Assembly: GCA_006538405.1 (NCBI GenBank)
Contig: BJKQ01000015.1
Span: 496,001 to 560,000, forward strand
Origin: Hansfordia pulvinata
Taxonomy: Eukaryota > Ascomycota > Sordariomycetes > Xylariales
Direction: 5' to 3'
Length of the DNA stretch: 64,000 nucleotides
Position numbers and translations under genes: made by a program. Under the pieces are notes generated by a model. It did no database searches. It worked only from the letters and a program-made list of their open reading frames with translations, and had not been told where the DNA came from. Position 1 is the stretch's first letter. Each line of letters opens with the position of its first letter. Shown here one piece after another: positions 38,601 through 51,120 of this stretch.

Positions 38601-41600
38601 GTGTGTGGCTCAGCAAGCCCACCGATATCAAGCCGAGACACCAGACGATACTTGTGCGAGTACTCGTACTGGCAATCCTCTCAACGACCCCGGGTGGGCC
38701 AAGTGATTTACTCTGCGACAGGCCGGCACGAGTACTTGTTATACCCGTACGCACGAGGGCTCGCCCGTTCGCCATGCGGTGACTGTGACGTCGGCGCTGG
38801 AGTGCCACGCTGCTGCGAGCGGAGCGCCAATGCCAGCAGCTGCGTGTCTCAGGCGCGCGGGAAGATATCGTGATGCGGGGTCGAATCGCAGCCCACACTC
38901 TGACGAGTGCGACCTCTGAAAGGGCGTGCTCGTAGCCGTCCTGAGAGCTGTCGAGTGGTGTGGTCCATATGCGCACCGCGCGCGGGTGCACAGGCCGCCA
39001 CATTGACGTCAACGGCAACATGTGAAGCGTTTTGGGGCGGCAAGTCGGGAAACGTGTGGGCGTGTGGGAGGGGGATTCGGCGGTCGGGTCGCGGTGGAGG
39101 ATCCTCAGCGGTCCAGGTTTTCCCCCCCTTCGGCCTCCTCTGCCACCTGCGTATGGCTGGTGGGGACGACCGTCTTTTAGCTCTCGAGTCAGCACCGCAG
39201 GTTATCGCGAGCCGGCGCCGCATTGCGGAACTAATTGTGTGCATTAGTGCGCGAGGACCGGATCTTGCGGGAGTGCCTTAAGTAATGTCCTCCTGTGGGA
39301 AATGGAACCTCCACTTGTACCGATTGTATGCCCCGGGGCCGACAGCGGCTACCTCGGGTATCTGTAGGTGCCTGTAGTGGTGTCGGACATCAGCAACCCC
39401 CACAATACGCATGGATGATCTCGGGTTCACGGCGCAATCGTTCGTTCGCCTGCTCACCTGCAGCAATGTCGTGCGGCGGGATGAGACCAACTACAACATA
39501 TTGCGTGCTTCGAGCTCTATGAAGGGCGCTGCGCCCCCTCTTACGAGCAAAAGCTCAGAGCAATAGGGGGAATTCATTAGCCCAGAGGATTAACATGCAT
39601 ACGAGTACATGTACTCGTAGCCTGTGCTTACAAGCATGCGTACGAGTAGGGGAGTCAAGATGGAAGTAATAGGCTCGATCGGGCACCACAGGTTATCACA
39701 GACTCGCCAAGATCAACAGGCCCACTTCGCTACCAGGCGCGAGTGGGCTCGTCTCCGTACACGACAGCAAATCGGGTATCGGCCTCATCCGCGAACCTGA
39801 GCAGAGGCCGCGGCTTCCAAGATGTTGCCAACATGTACTCGTATCCAGCGGCGGCCGACCACCACCATTTTAACCAATTTAGCTGCAGTCACTACAGCGG
39901 CCCCGATGCAGTCGGCGCGATGGCTGCAACCCCCCGGGCACCCGACTATCGGCTTGTCACCGGAGGCGCCACGCGGCGCGTCGTGGGTGGCGCCTCCGGC
40001 AGTTGATAGTAGGCTTCGGCGGCGGGCTTGCCTGGTCGTAGTGCACAATCTGGGTCCCCCCGGGAGCTGAAACTCGCCGTACTGGACGCCCCAGCCGCCA
40101 TTGCAGAGGTGTGGATAGGTACTCGTACACTCATCGATAGCGACAACTTAATTAGGCTGCTGGCGGTGCGGCGGTCTGTTCCCCTTAACCGCGCCATCGG
40201 GGCCGACAACTGATGGTAGGATCGGTAAGCATGTTGCGAGTCGCGAATTGGTCAATACCCCCCGAGAATGGGGCCCCCGTCCCATTCAGGGCCACTTTTC
40301 CAGGCGCGGTCAACGGGGCGGCGATGCCTGGCACGCCTGGATAGGCTCGAGTGGTGAGTGCCTAGAAGCTGAGGAATACGATGTGAAGCCCCCACACAGC
40401 GGCCGGTACTCGAAGCTACTCTATAGAGTCGCTTGGCGACCCGCCCACGCGCTCCACTACTCTTCCACGGTCAGTATCCAGTGGCGCCAGTACGTATGGG
40501 GTGCTTGCCAGTCCGAGGTTTCTCACAGTGCGGGTTGGCGCGCACCAATTCAAGCGCTGAGCAACGACACCCTCCTAGAGGTCAAGGTAGTGGAAAGTGA
40601 CGGGTGTGCCTGGGCAGACAGGGGCACAGGCGTTGGTCGTCAGCCGGAACAGCGCCCTGTCACGTTAAATCGCAAGGATGTCGAGCGCCACAAAGGTACG
40701 TGTTCGCACGGCGACATGGACGGCGTGGGGGGATTGAACGTGTCGAAAGAGGCTGCGACCAAACACAGCGATAGTATCGGTACTCGTGCGTCGTGTGATG
40801 ATGAGAATGGCGGGCATCTGCGTCTGCCCGGTTCCGTGAGGACACGCCATAGCTGGCGACAGGCCCGCATGACGACGTCACGATCAAGCCACTGTGGTCC
40901 CAGCCCAAACAGACGGATGCCGACCGACCTCAAATTGACCGACCGCTGAGAGCAGCAGTACGAAAGACCGAGGGCCGACCCAAGAACTTCAAACCTGCAC
41001 CTGTTTGCTCTGCTTGCTGGCTGTTGGGCAATGGCCCAAACACCCCTGCCATTGGTCCCCAGCCGCTGGTTTTGGCTTGAAATAGGCCAGTGTCGCACTC
41101 GTAGTGGCACGCCCCAAGTAAGCGGACGCCAAGAGGGATATCGACGATTGTGTGTTCGGGTGGGCGGAAGAGTGATCGAAATGTCGTGTGTTTGTCGCAG
41201 CTGTTGACAAACTGGCGACCAGCGATCGCGGCTGCAAACGAGGACTGCCCTGTTGCGTCCCCATGATGATGGAAATTTATCAAGTGGCAGCTGCTCTGGG
41301 CGTCTACTGGAACGACTTGGAATCATGGATGTAAGTAAAGAATGTATTGGTGAGTTGAACATCCAAGTCGGTGCGATTCTCGGTACAGCTCCGTGGGTGT
41401 GTTGTGGATGCAAGCATCAAGTACCAAACCATTCTCCTGGATGTACGGGTACTGCCAGACTGAATGAGGCACTTTCGTCTGAGCCGTCCTGGGGGCCGCC
41501 GTTGAGGGGTGTGAGGAAGGTGCCGTGTCGTGCATCCCGACGCGCCTTCCCCCTCGACCACGGGCCAGTTGCTGCATGATCGACACCAAACAATACAGGG

Positions 41601-42521
41601 ATTCCTCCTGTCCTCCTTTTCTGTCGGCCCTCACCCCTCCATTTGCCATGCATCTCTGGACGTTGGCGTATCCTGAGTACGGATAGGCTCCTCCATCTCG
41701 TCGCCCGTTGACAAGGGCCCCGCTCAATCGCCAGGTTATCAATATCTGCTCTTATCTCTGTCCTCGCCCATGCTCGCGGCTCACCATCCCCCGTGCCCCC
41801 CCTGCATCCACTCATCTCTCCCGTCCACCTTTTTTTCCTTTCAACTCCTGCCGCCTACTAGCATGGCTGTGCCTACTCGTACGCATCGCGAGTAGCTATA
41901 AGCCCGAACCCACATTTCGATCCGCTCGGCCCATGGTCCAGAACCGTTGATCTCTCGCCTTTGTTCTCCTGCCCCATCCGAGCATCCCAGTACTCGTCGT
42001 ACCCACGCACACGCACGCCAACCCGACAGCTTACTCGCGTTGGCTCTCGTTACCAGCCGTCCCGGACCCCGTCCCGGACCCCGTCTCTGCACCGGGCTTC
42101 CTCAACTTGCCGTCTTGCCTGCAGTCTTCCGCGACTTGACAACCTTGAAAGATCAATAAGTGGACGGCCAACCCTCTCTGACAGCTCCCTCCCCCTTGCC
42201 CGGAACCACTTTGCCGCCCACTCGCTTCCGGCTCAGCTCCCACCCAGATCAAGCCCTTTTTTTTTTTTTTTGGCCGTCACCAATACTCTCGCTCCGTTTG
42301 CCAGCAGAGTACGCGCCCCGCGTTGCCAACAGACTGCGTCTTTTCCCAGCGTCACTCCGCAGCTCTCAGAATATCCTCACTGATCGTGACTCCTGGCGAG
42401 CACCTCAATTAATTCTGGCGACCATTTGCCACTTCCCGCCCGATAACCTCTATTCACTGCGATAACGACCCTCTCGTAATTCCAGCAGCTCGGCGAGGTT
42501 TACCCGCCAGTCTCCTTTATC
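35694..42521. other. 6.8-kb region without recognisable gene
   Basis: This is the longest gene-free stretch in the window. Open frames up to about 310 codons exist (for example minus 35809-36741, plus 40248-40949, minus 40640-41413) but they overlap each other on both strands, lack domains, and are rich in Arg/Ser/Pro. It contains 13 copies of TACGAGTA/TACTCGTA between 37241 and 41881. The last 0.7 kb is pyrimidine-rich and is probably the promoter and leader of the channel gene. The left 1 kb should contain the BCS1-like promoter. Confidence 0.5.
37241..41881. repeat. Cluster of 13 TACGAGTA/TACTCGTA motifs
   Basis: Copies start at 37241, 37304, 37420, 37510, 37532, 38052, 38661, 39600, 39612, 39641, 39836, 40120 and 41874, in both orientations. 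Pairs at 39600/39612 and 37510/37532 are closely spaced. Fewer than one copy is expected by chance in 4.6 kb counting both orientations. The function is unknown. Confidence 0.85.
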
Positions 42522-45150
42522 ATGACTCCGGCCGATGAGATAGACGAGTTCAAATGGGTACCCTCAGAAAGCGAGGCGCATCACCATCACCACCATCACA
42601 CACACAACCACCATGATCACCAGACAGAGGGCACCGAGCCCTTCCCGTCTGTAGGCAGAGCCCCGACAACTTCAGACGCCGAGAAGACAGAGAGGCCTCA
42701 GCATCTCCAGATACCTAATGGCTCAACCATGCCCGTGGATCCTTCATTTCTCTCCCCTACCGACAGTCACCGAGAACAGGCCATGAGGCTCAACGACGAC
42801 TTGTTGCTCCTCAAGGCGGAGCGCGCCGTGAGCCGCGAGAGCCAAGACAACGCGCTTCGACGCTCCACGTCTGGTATTCGCGGTGGCGAGGATATCAAGG
42901 AGGACGTGTTCAACCAGCCAACTGCGACGAGCACCATTCCGGCCGCCATCGACCCGCTACACAAGCCTAACAGGCTTCACCAGGCGCTCATATCCATTCG
43001 AAAGGTTCCTCGCATCGTTCGCTATATGATCTGGGCCGCCACATTGACTCCGGCGCTTCTGATTCCCATCTTGCTGGGAGAACTTCATCCAGCCTACTAT
43101 GACACCACGGTAGGGGGCGCTGGAGGCGTACAGCTAGTTTGGTTCGGGGTTTGGCTTCTAGTGCTGTGGCTGTCTCTCTGGGCGGCTCGTATGGTTACCG
43201 CGATATTGCCGTGGACCATGTACTTCGTCGCCTACGCCATCGGCTCCGGCAACCCCAGAAAGTACAGAGACATTGGGCGGCACCTCGAAATCCATGCTGC
43301 TCTCTTCCTGTGGATGCTTGCGGTGTTCATCTCCTTCCTCCCCTTGGTTACTAACCACAAGATCCCGGCGGAGGGAGACGACCCGTTCCCCTACGTCACC
43401 TGGATCGACATCGTCTACAAACTCATTATTTCCTTCTTCGTCCTTGCTCTGTTGAACCTCATCGAGAAGATTCTCATCCAGTGGATCGCCACCTCCTTCC
43501 ACATGCGCACATACAGCACAAGAATTGCCGAAAACAAGCAGAACGTTGCGTAAGTGGTAAACCAGGCTCTTGAGACATTCATTTGCTGACTAACAATGGT
43601 TCAATAGTTACCTGGTCCATCTATGGGAACACTCCAAAGACAGAATTGTCTCGGCTGCCTCTGTCATGGGCCAAACCGCGTCTGGATCGGGTTCAAAGAC
43701 CCCGATGGCCTCATTCCAGGCCACATTTCAGGACAACGCTCAGGATGCTATCCGGAAGGTCGGCGACGTTGCCAACCGAGTTGCGGCCGACTTCACTGGC
43801 GGGCAAGCCAGATTGAGCAATCACCCCCGGAAGATGGTCACCGAATTGCTACGCAACACATCCAACGCGCAACTTCTTGCCCGCCGCCTGTTCCGTACTT
43901 ATTCTGCTGGAGGGGATCTGCTCAGGCCGCACGACCTGCGTCCGGCCTTTCCATCCGATGAGGATGCGGAGGCAGCTTTCGGAATTTTCGACCGCGACGG
44001 TAATGGTGACGTATCCATCGAAGAGTTGGAAGCTTTCTGCGACGAGGTCCACCGCGAGAAGAAAGCGATTGCGGCGTCACTGAAGGATCTGGACTCGGTC
44101 ATCAGCAAGCTGGACCGCGTCTTCTTCATCATCATCCTCGTCATTTGCATCATCGTTCTGATCTGCATCATCAGCGCGGCTGCGGCCTCGGCGTTGTCCT
44201 CGGTTGTGCCTGTTGTCCTTGGTCTGGCTTGGGTGCTTCAGGCGACAGCACAGGAATTCCTCCAGTCCATGATCTTCGTCTTCGTCAAGCATCCCTTTGA
44301 CGTCGGTGACCGCATCACGGTATACGGCAACACTGGCGCGACCATGACCGGTGACGACTACTACGTGACCGAGATCAGTCTACTCTACACCGAGTTCAAG
44401 AAGATGGAGGGTCACATTGTTCAAGCGCCCAACTCTCTTCTGAATACTCTCTTCATTCTTAACCACCGCCGCAGTGGCTCCTTGGCCGATGTATTCGCGC
44501 TCACCGTCAAGTTCGGCACGCCGTCGCATCTGATTAAGGAACTCGAGGCTCGCATGACGGAATTCGTTCTGGCGAACCCACGCGACTACACCAGCAAGAT
44601 CCTGACGGAATTGCGGACTTTCGAGGACTCGTACAGCATGCAGATCAACTTCTTGTGTTTCCACAAGACGAGTTATCAGAACGAGCTGCTCCGTCTCGTG
44701 CGTCACAACAAGTTCGCCATTGAGCTCATGAACCACATGGTGGATCTTGGCATCGAGCAACCCAGACGCCAAGTCCAGATTTCAGGGAAGAACTACCCTG
44801 TGTACCAATCTACTGTGGAGCCGCCTTCGTACGAAGAGACACGCCCGAGCGTGGACCCCGCCGTCTTGCAGGCAACACGTCGCCGCGCCAACTCGTCTTC
44901 CGTCCCTGGGCACCACGATCATTTCCAAGATGTCTTTGTTTCCCGCAAGCCAAGTGTTGCGCACTACAGAGCGCCACCACCTCGCATCAACGAGGAGGTT
45001 GAAGAGGCCACTGCCAGTGGTGCGAATCTGGCCAAGACCGAGAGTACAGGGAGCGCACGCCAGACTTCTCACAGCAACCGCAGCCACTTATTCAGCCGGG
45101 CCCGTGCCAGGAGCAGCACGGACCGTCGCGATAGGGATGACATTGTCTGA
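42522..45150 (+). CDS. MscS-type mechanosensitive channel with EF-hand
   Basis: This is a small-conductance mechanosensitive channel of the fungal Msy1/Msy2 type; in fission yeast these sit in the ER and limit Ca2+ release under osmotic shock. Exons are 42522-43549 and 43608-45150 around a 58-bp intron (GTAAGT, CTAAC branch, ATAG), giving 856 aa. The N-terminal domain is His-rich (about residues 22-36). Several transmembrane helices lie between about 165 and 330 (for example YMIWAATLTPALLIPILL). An EF-hand near 465-480 (DRDGNGDVSIEE) has the expected acidic ligands. The pore-lining MscS helix follows (SSVVPVVLGLAWVLQATAQE), then the beta domain starting FVKHPFDVGDRITVYG. The C-terminal ~100 residues are basic and Ser-rich. 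No frame problem. Confidence 0.92.
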
Positions 45151-46580
45151 TTCCGACATTAGACACATGGCCCTTGGCTGAGAACGACATTACGACCACC
45201 ATACTAGACCCGGAATTACGATGTAATCCGTTTTAAAAGATAGAACCATCATTGTCCTGAGCAAGTGTCCCGGACACCAAAACGTATAAAAGTAATCCGC
45301 TTTCATTTCTGAATATAGTAAGCCATCTCGCAATGCCTATGTTACAATCGTACTCTGTCATTGTGGTCATCTATGGTAATGAAGTTGGGATGAAGGAGAT
45401 AGTTGGGATAGGATCAGATGGTCTCGAGGCCCGGACTACCTAGATATCCGCTCCACTTTCCCTTCTCGAGGCACATACAAACGTGACTTTGTCAATCTAT
45501 CGCTGTAAAGGGACTGGAATGTCGCTCTTTGTTCAGTGACGTGCGAAATTGTGTGCGAACATAAACGGTATAGAAGCAGCCCAGACATGCGTCTGAGCAG
45601 CAAGTCGTCGAGAGTCCTCAATGAAAGCCAATGCAGATTTGTATCTTTTTCTCAATACCAACACCTCTGCTTAGGTATGTCGGTGAAAGAAATCGGGAGT
45701 GGTCTACCCAGATGAAGGTTGCAAGTCTCCAGCTGACTCTCGTACCCGTATGGATGCAGCCTCAAGTGAATGCGTGCTTGTACCTAGGTACCTTACCTGT
45801 ACGCGTAGCTGCCGACACCCATACATCGCTTTTTTGGCTGAATACGTACTAGCGCATATCACTGAAGCAGGCCGGATTCGAAGAGCTAATAATAGCGGCA
45901 CATGGAAGGCGCGGTGAGCAGCCGCTCATGCTGTCTCGACCCTCCCACTTGAGCTGCTGGCAGGGAAGTACCAAGGTACCTTGTCGCGTCACCCGTCGTC
46001 CTCGGCCAGCCAGGTACCGCGCCCAACCTCTTCCCACTCAGCTCCGTCTGCCCGTCTTCCGAGTCGCCACTCCACGGCCTCTGCACCTCACCGCGCCCGT
46101 CGCAACGCTCGACACCTGCCATCAACCAACGGTGGGACGCCTGCAGGCCCGCAACGACCGGCCGTCGTCGCGAATTGTCATACGACGAACATACCGTGCC
46201 CATCGGCTCCGCCTCGCACCCGACGCCGACTACGTTTTGACCAGTGCCTGCTCCAATACCACCGTCCGATGAGGCTCGCGGCCATCGACCCCCCGGCCAG
46301 CGCAGCCAGAGCCGGCCTTATTCGACCAGGAACCTGAACATCTGCCCCTTCACGCCGGGTTTAAGCTCGCATAGCCCACTGTGTCGTGTTGTCGCTCGGC
46401 TGAGGCGTCGGCGACTCGGGCCTCTGCCTTGCCCACGCTTGCCATCGGGTGAGGCTTGGCGATCCCGACCTCGTCGACCTTCACGCGACTGCTCTCCCTC
46501 TCCGGCACCCTGGATAAGCAGACCATCGAAGATTACTGGAACTTTGCCGACAACAAACTAGGCTGGGCCTCCAAGCAAAC
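45151..46580. other. Intergenic region
   Basis: This 1.4-kb stretch holds the channel 3' flank and the SAC3 promoter. GGTACC-type palindromes occur near 45782-45793, 45974 and 46013. No gene is supported; open frames at 45928-46561 are Arg/Pro-rich on both strands. Confidence 0.4.
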
Positions 46581-49500
46581 ATGAAGAACCGTGAGTTGTT
46601 GCCTCCCTTTCCTACGTCTACTTACCATGTCATGCTCGGCACATGCGTCGCACAACCGTCTCGGTGTCCGCTCTCAGGTCCGCTGTAATATCGACCACGC
46701 TGCGCATCTTGCTGGTCATGTTCGTCTCAGCAGAGCCGCCGCGTTGCTCATCTCGGAACGATACTGCGCCTGCTATATGTCCGTCGACACGACCTGGATT
46801 TTGTCCTGGCAAAAGCAACAGTAGACTTGCCTGTCGCACAGCATAGACCATCGACGACGCGGTCTGCATTTTTAGCCGCAATATGATCGAAACATCCTAT
46901 ACCGAGCCTCAGTCCGAAGCTGACGCAGTATTACGACACTAGCTTTTGCTCAAAACGCTGCAGAGAATGCCGCCGCTCCCGTCGTCAACCCTTTCGCGCG
47001 ACATGCAAGCCCTTTCGAAACCAACCCCCTCAACAACGGTCGCTCTTCCTCTCCGTTCGGTCAACCCTCCGGCGCACCGAAGAAGGCCGACAATCCGTTT
47101 GCCAAGGCTGCCGCATCTAACGGCGCAGCCACCTTTGGAAAGGCCTCGCCGCCTAGGTCTTTGAACGGCAAGCGAAAAGGGCAAGAACCTTCTCAAAACA
47201 GCTCCAAGTTCTCCAGAAACTCACCCGATCCACATTTTGCTTCGAAACGGCATTCTTCGCCCAGTTCCAAACCAGAGCGACACAAGAACGGACATGAGCG
47301 AAAACACTCGAAGACAATAGGCTCTTCAACCCCAGCTTCGACCGAACTTGGGGCCAGGATCCAACAGCAACTGGCGAAAGACAAAGTGTTCCCACCAGAA
47401 TGGCCGTCAAATCCGGGTAGCCAGGCGTCACGCTCGGCTGTGGAGAAATTCCGGACAGCCTATATCCAGTATCGAGAGAAGGCATTGAAATCTCTCGTCA
47501 AGTCACATCTCATTGACGACCCAGAGCGGCAGATCCGACTGGAGGATGCCATCCCCTTCAAAGGTGTCTGTGATGAAATGTGCCCGGACTGGGACAGGCT
47601 TACTCGAATTTTTCAGAAGGACGTCAAAAAGGAGGAAAGAGTCACCATCGACGGTGAAGACGTGGCCAGTCTCCCCCTGATGGTAACGAGATATTCGAGG
47701 TCTTCTGCGGGACAGGAGGTACCTCTACCCATGGACGTCCGAACACCAGCCGCTTTGCGCCGCACCCTTGAATACTTGATCAAGGATCTGGTCCCAAGAG
47801 ATGAAGACCTCCCAGACCGCCACCACTTCCTTTGGGACCGCACGCGCGCCATCCGGCGCGACTTCACGTTTCAGACACCAGCCTTGAATCAAGAGGAAAA
47901 GGTCGACATGGTCCATTGCCTCGAAACTATCGGTCGATTCCACGTAACCGCTTTGCACATCATGACCAAGCCTGGGTTCGCCCCTGAGGATTTTTCCGAG
48001 CAGCAGGAGATTGAGCAGCTCTCCAAGACCTTCACTTCGTTGATGCAAGCCTACGAGGACTGCGCGAAACAGGGCATCATGTGTGACAACGAAGCCGAGT
48101 TCCGGGCCTATTACGTCCTTCTCCACGCCAACAGCTCGGCTATTCTGGAAACCGTTCAAAGTTGGGATCCGAAATTCTGGGGCAACGAGCTGGTTAAGAA
48201 TGCTCTTTGTCTTTCTCAGGCTCTTCAAAATACGTGGACCGCACAGGGCCCCTTGAATCCAAAAACACCTGTTGACATGGCGATGAGCATGGCCTCGGGG
48301 TATTTTGACCTCGTTGCCAAACCCAGCGTCTCGTACACAATGGGCTGCTTTGCCGAGCTACATTTTGGCGCTGCTCGCCGATCTATCCTGACCGTTGTTC
48401 AGAAAGGTTACGAGAGGCCTAAAGGAGGGCCGAAAGACATCACGCTGCGCCTTTTGAGGCGATATCTCCGATTTGCCACCGATGAGGAGGCTCAAGATTT
48501 TGCAACGTTGCACGGCTTTGAGTTTGATGAGGGCGGTGAGCAACCAACGCTGAAGATCGAAAGAGGCTATCGAGTTCCCTATGAAAGGATATCACATTGG
48601 CACTCTGCGTTGGTTGAAAGCAAGCGCGGCAACCACACTTTCCCCGATGTGGTGTATACGACAGTCTGTGTCAGCGACCCAAACGACGAGAAGCGATGGG
48701 CTGCGGGGCTCAGGGATGACAGTGACTCGGCGATGGATTTGTCAACGAAGAACTCTGGGTTCGATGGCAAGGGCCCCACAAGCCTTCAGGGCTTCGCCCA
48801 GCCTACATCAACACCCTTCTCGTCATTCGGGGCCTCTGGGGGCTCTCAACGATCTCTGCCCCCGCCGGCCACATCGTTATTCTCGCAGCCTGCCCAGGTA
48901 CCCGAGCCAAAACCTGGGCCTCAGACTGCTGTAGCTCCATCGCCTTTCTCCATGTTCTCACAGCCAGCTACGGCCAAACCATTCGCACCCGCCGATGCCA
49001 CAACCACAACGCCTGCCACTGGCCAGTCAACAACCCCGGCAGGCAGCCCAGACAAACCCACGTTCCCAAACCCCAGTCTCTCCAACAACCCTTTCCAGAA
49101 CCAAAAGGCCGAGGCCGGATCTATCCTGAAACAACAGCCTTGCGGCGAAGCAGCCGGCACAGGGGCAGAGAAGAAGGTGCGATTCGCCCCGGAGACCACG
49201 GCTACCCAGGATGCGCCCAGCAACAAGAGCAACGACACCTCGACCACTGTCAACGGCTCAAACCTGTTCGGGTTCCTGGCGTCATCTTCGGCCGTAAACG
49301 AAGCATCAAAGCCCGACCTCAAGGAGCCCGGACTATCCAATCCTGGGCTGGCTGGCTCTCCATTCATGTTCGGTGGCTCAGGCCAACTTTTCGGCCAGCC
49401 ACAAGGCTCTGAGCCTGCCGCACTGCCGGAGCCGAAAGAAGATGTCGCGAAACAGACATCCTCTCTAGCGGGTAAGTCAATGAAGTGAACTGCATAGATG

Positions 49501-51120
49501 TCCGTGCTAACACAATCAGCTCCGAGCATATTTCCTACACCGGCTCTCTCAGCTCACTCGAGTACTCCTGCTTCAGCATCGATCAGCGCGCCATCGCACG
49601 CAACTGTTCCACCGCAATCGGCCTTGTTCGGCCAGTCAAAAGCCGCGCCACCAGCAGCTGAGGCCCCGATGTTGCCCAAGAAGGACCTCATGGGCGATTT
49701 CAACAAGTGGTTTGTCGAAGGAGATTATGGGTTATTGGACGAAGTGCTACTTCCTCAGATCGTGGCAGACCTGCTCGGAGAGGTCATGGTCCAGTTCAGA
49801 CAAGAGGAGGAAGAGAAGAAACGGAAGGCTGAGGATGAAGAATCATGGGCCCAAGCACGCAACTTCCGCCGCTACAGCTTGGGCGTGACGTACTTCTATC
49901 GCTGGCGCGACATTGCCCAGAAGAAGCGAGCCATCAGGCGGCTTCAGACGGCAAGAGAAACAGCTCGACAATGGCGGTCGCCGGCCGAGAAGGCGAAGCG
50001 CGAGAAGGAGGCCAAGGCGGCCAAAGCAAAGGAAGCGAGGGAGGCAAGAGATTTGATGATGGAGAGATCACACAGGCAGATGAAAGAGGAGGAACAGCTG
50101 CGCCAGTCGACCCAAATTGAACGAAGGGCAAAGACGGAGGCCATCTCGCAAGCCATACTTGCTTCTGGCGTGACGAGTGGGGTGCGCAACCCTCACGCCG
50201 CGGCCGAATACGCAGCTGGGGTTGATGATCAGGATCGCGCCATGTCCACCCCAGCCGCAGGCTTGATGGTGCCTGGAGAGAAGCGCCGCCTGCAGCTCGA
50301 GAATGCGCGGCGAAAGCAACGAGGCCTGAAGCCGCTGGTGCGATTCCCGTACCCTGCAACCTACAAAGAAGGCACCAAGACTGCCAAACTTCAGGCATTG
50401 ACCCAGGGAGGCAGCGGACGCGATTCGGTCTCTGCATCAGCCACCAACCCGCGCACCTCGACCTTCAGCTCGAGCTACCGGTCGAGTACAGGCTACAACG
50501 ACGGCCGGGTGACCAAGGCCACATCGTCCAAGGCGACAGATCACTATTGGAGGATGAAGGCCAGTGGGTTGGTGCATATGCCGAACGGAGAGTACCTTCA
50601 CGAGAGCCTGGCATTGCCTATGATCCGGGACGGCAAGCGATTCCCAGGTCTGGGCGACTACGGCCTGGGGCGGGAGCAGTCAGTCATGACGCCGAGTGTT
50701 TCGCCTCAACCTGAAGAAGAGGAGGAGGAGACACCAGCAGCAGCAGCGGCAGCGGCAGCAGCAGAGGGAGAGCGTGAGCGTCGACAATCACCGCCGCACT
50801 TGCTCAAGGGCCTTTCGAGAAGCAGGGCCAGTCGTTCTCCATCCGTGGTCAGTCTCAGCGCGCAGAAGCGCAAGCGCCTGTTCGGGTCTGACGATGACCT
50901 TGGGCAGAGCATCCTGGGACCGAGTCCGCTGAGGCGGAGCGCCTCTGTTGGCAGCCGCAAACGGGCTCGGAGCAGTATCGAAGAGTCCAGACAGGCGGAA
51001 GCGAGCTCCCAGGACGGTGACTTCATGTCGAAGATTGACACTCTGATGAAGGAAGTCCAGGACCTCCAGAAGCCGACTCGAGGTGCGGGCTCAGGTGGAA
51101 AGTCACCTGATACAGGATGA
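46581..51120 (+). CDS. SAC3: SAC3/GANP-type mRNA export factor
   Basis: This is the scaffold of the TREX-2 complex at the nuclear pore, linking transcription to mRNA export. I place the start in a 10-nt first exon (46581-46590), followed by a 352-bp intron. The join reads MKNPFAQNAAENAAAPVVNP, in frame with the body, whereas the open frame itself has no upstream ATG. Exon 2 is 46943-49471, a 48-bp intron follows, and exon 3 is 49520-51120, giving 1,379 aa. The SAC3/GANP domain spans about 205-560 (GVCDEMCPDWDRLTRIF, DFTFQTPALN, HWHSALVES). Next is an FG-like repeat stretch (PFSMFSQP, NLFGFLA, GQLFGQP) and then KKDLMGDFNKWFVEGDYGLL with a long Lys/Glu coiled coil. The C-terminal 250 residues are basic and Ser-rich. 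No frame errors appear. Confidence 0.92.

Noticed and set aside
40248..41413. Overlapping 233- and 257-codon frames on opposite strands
   Set aside because: Both cannot easily be genes. Neither has domain content or splice-supported extension, and the sequence carries intergenic motifs.
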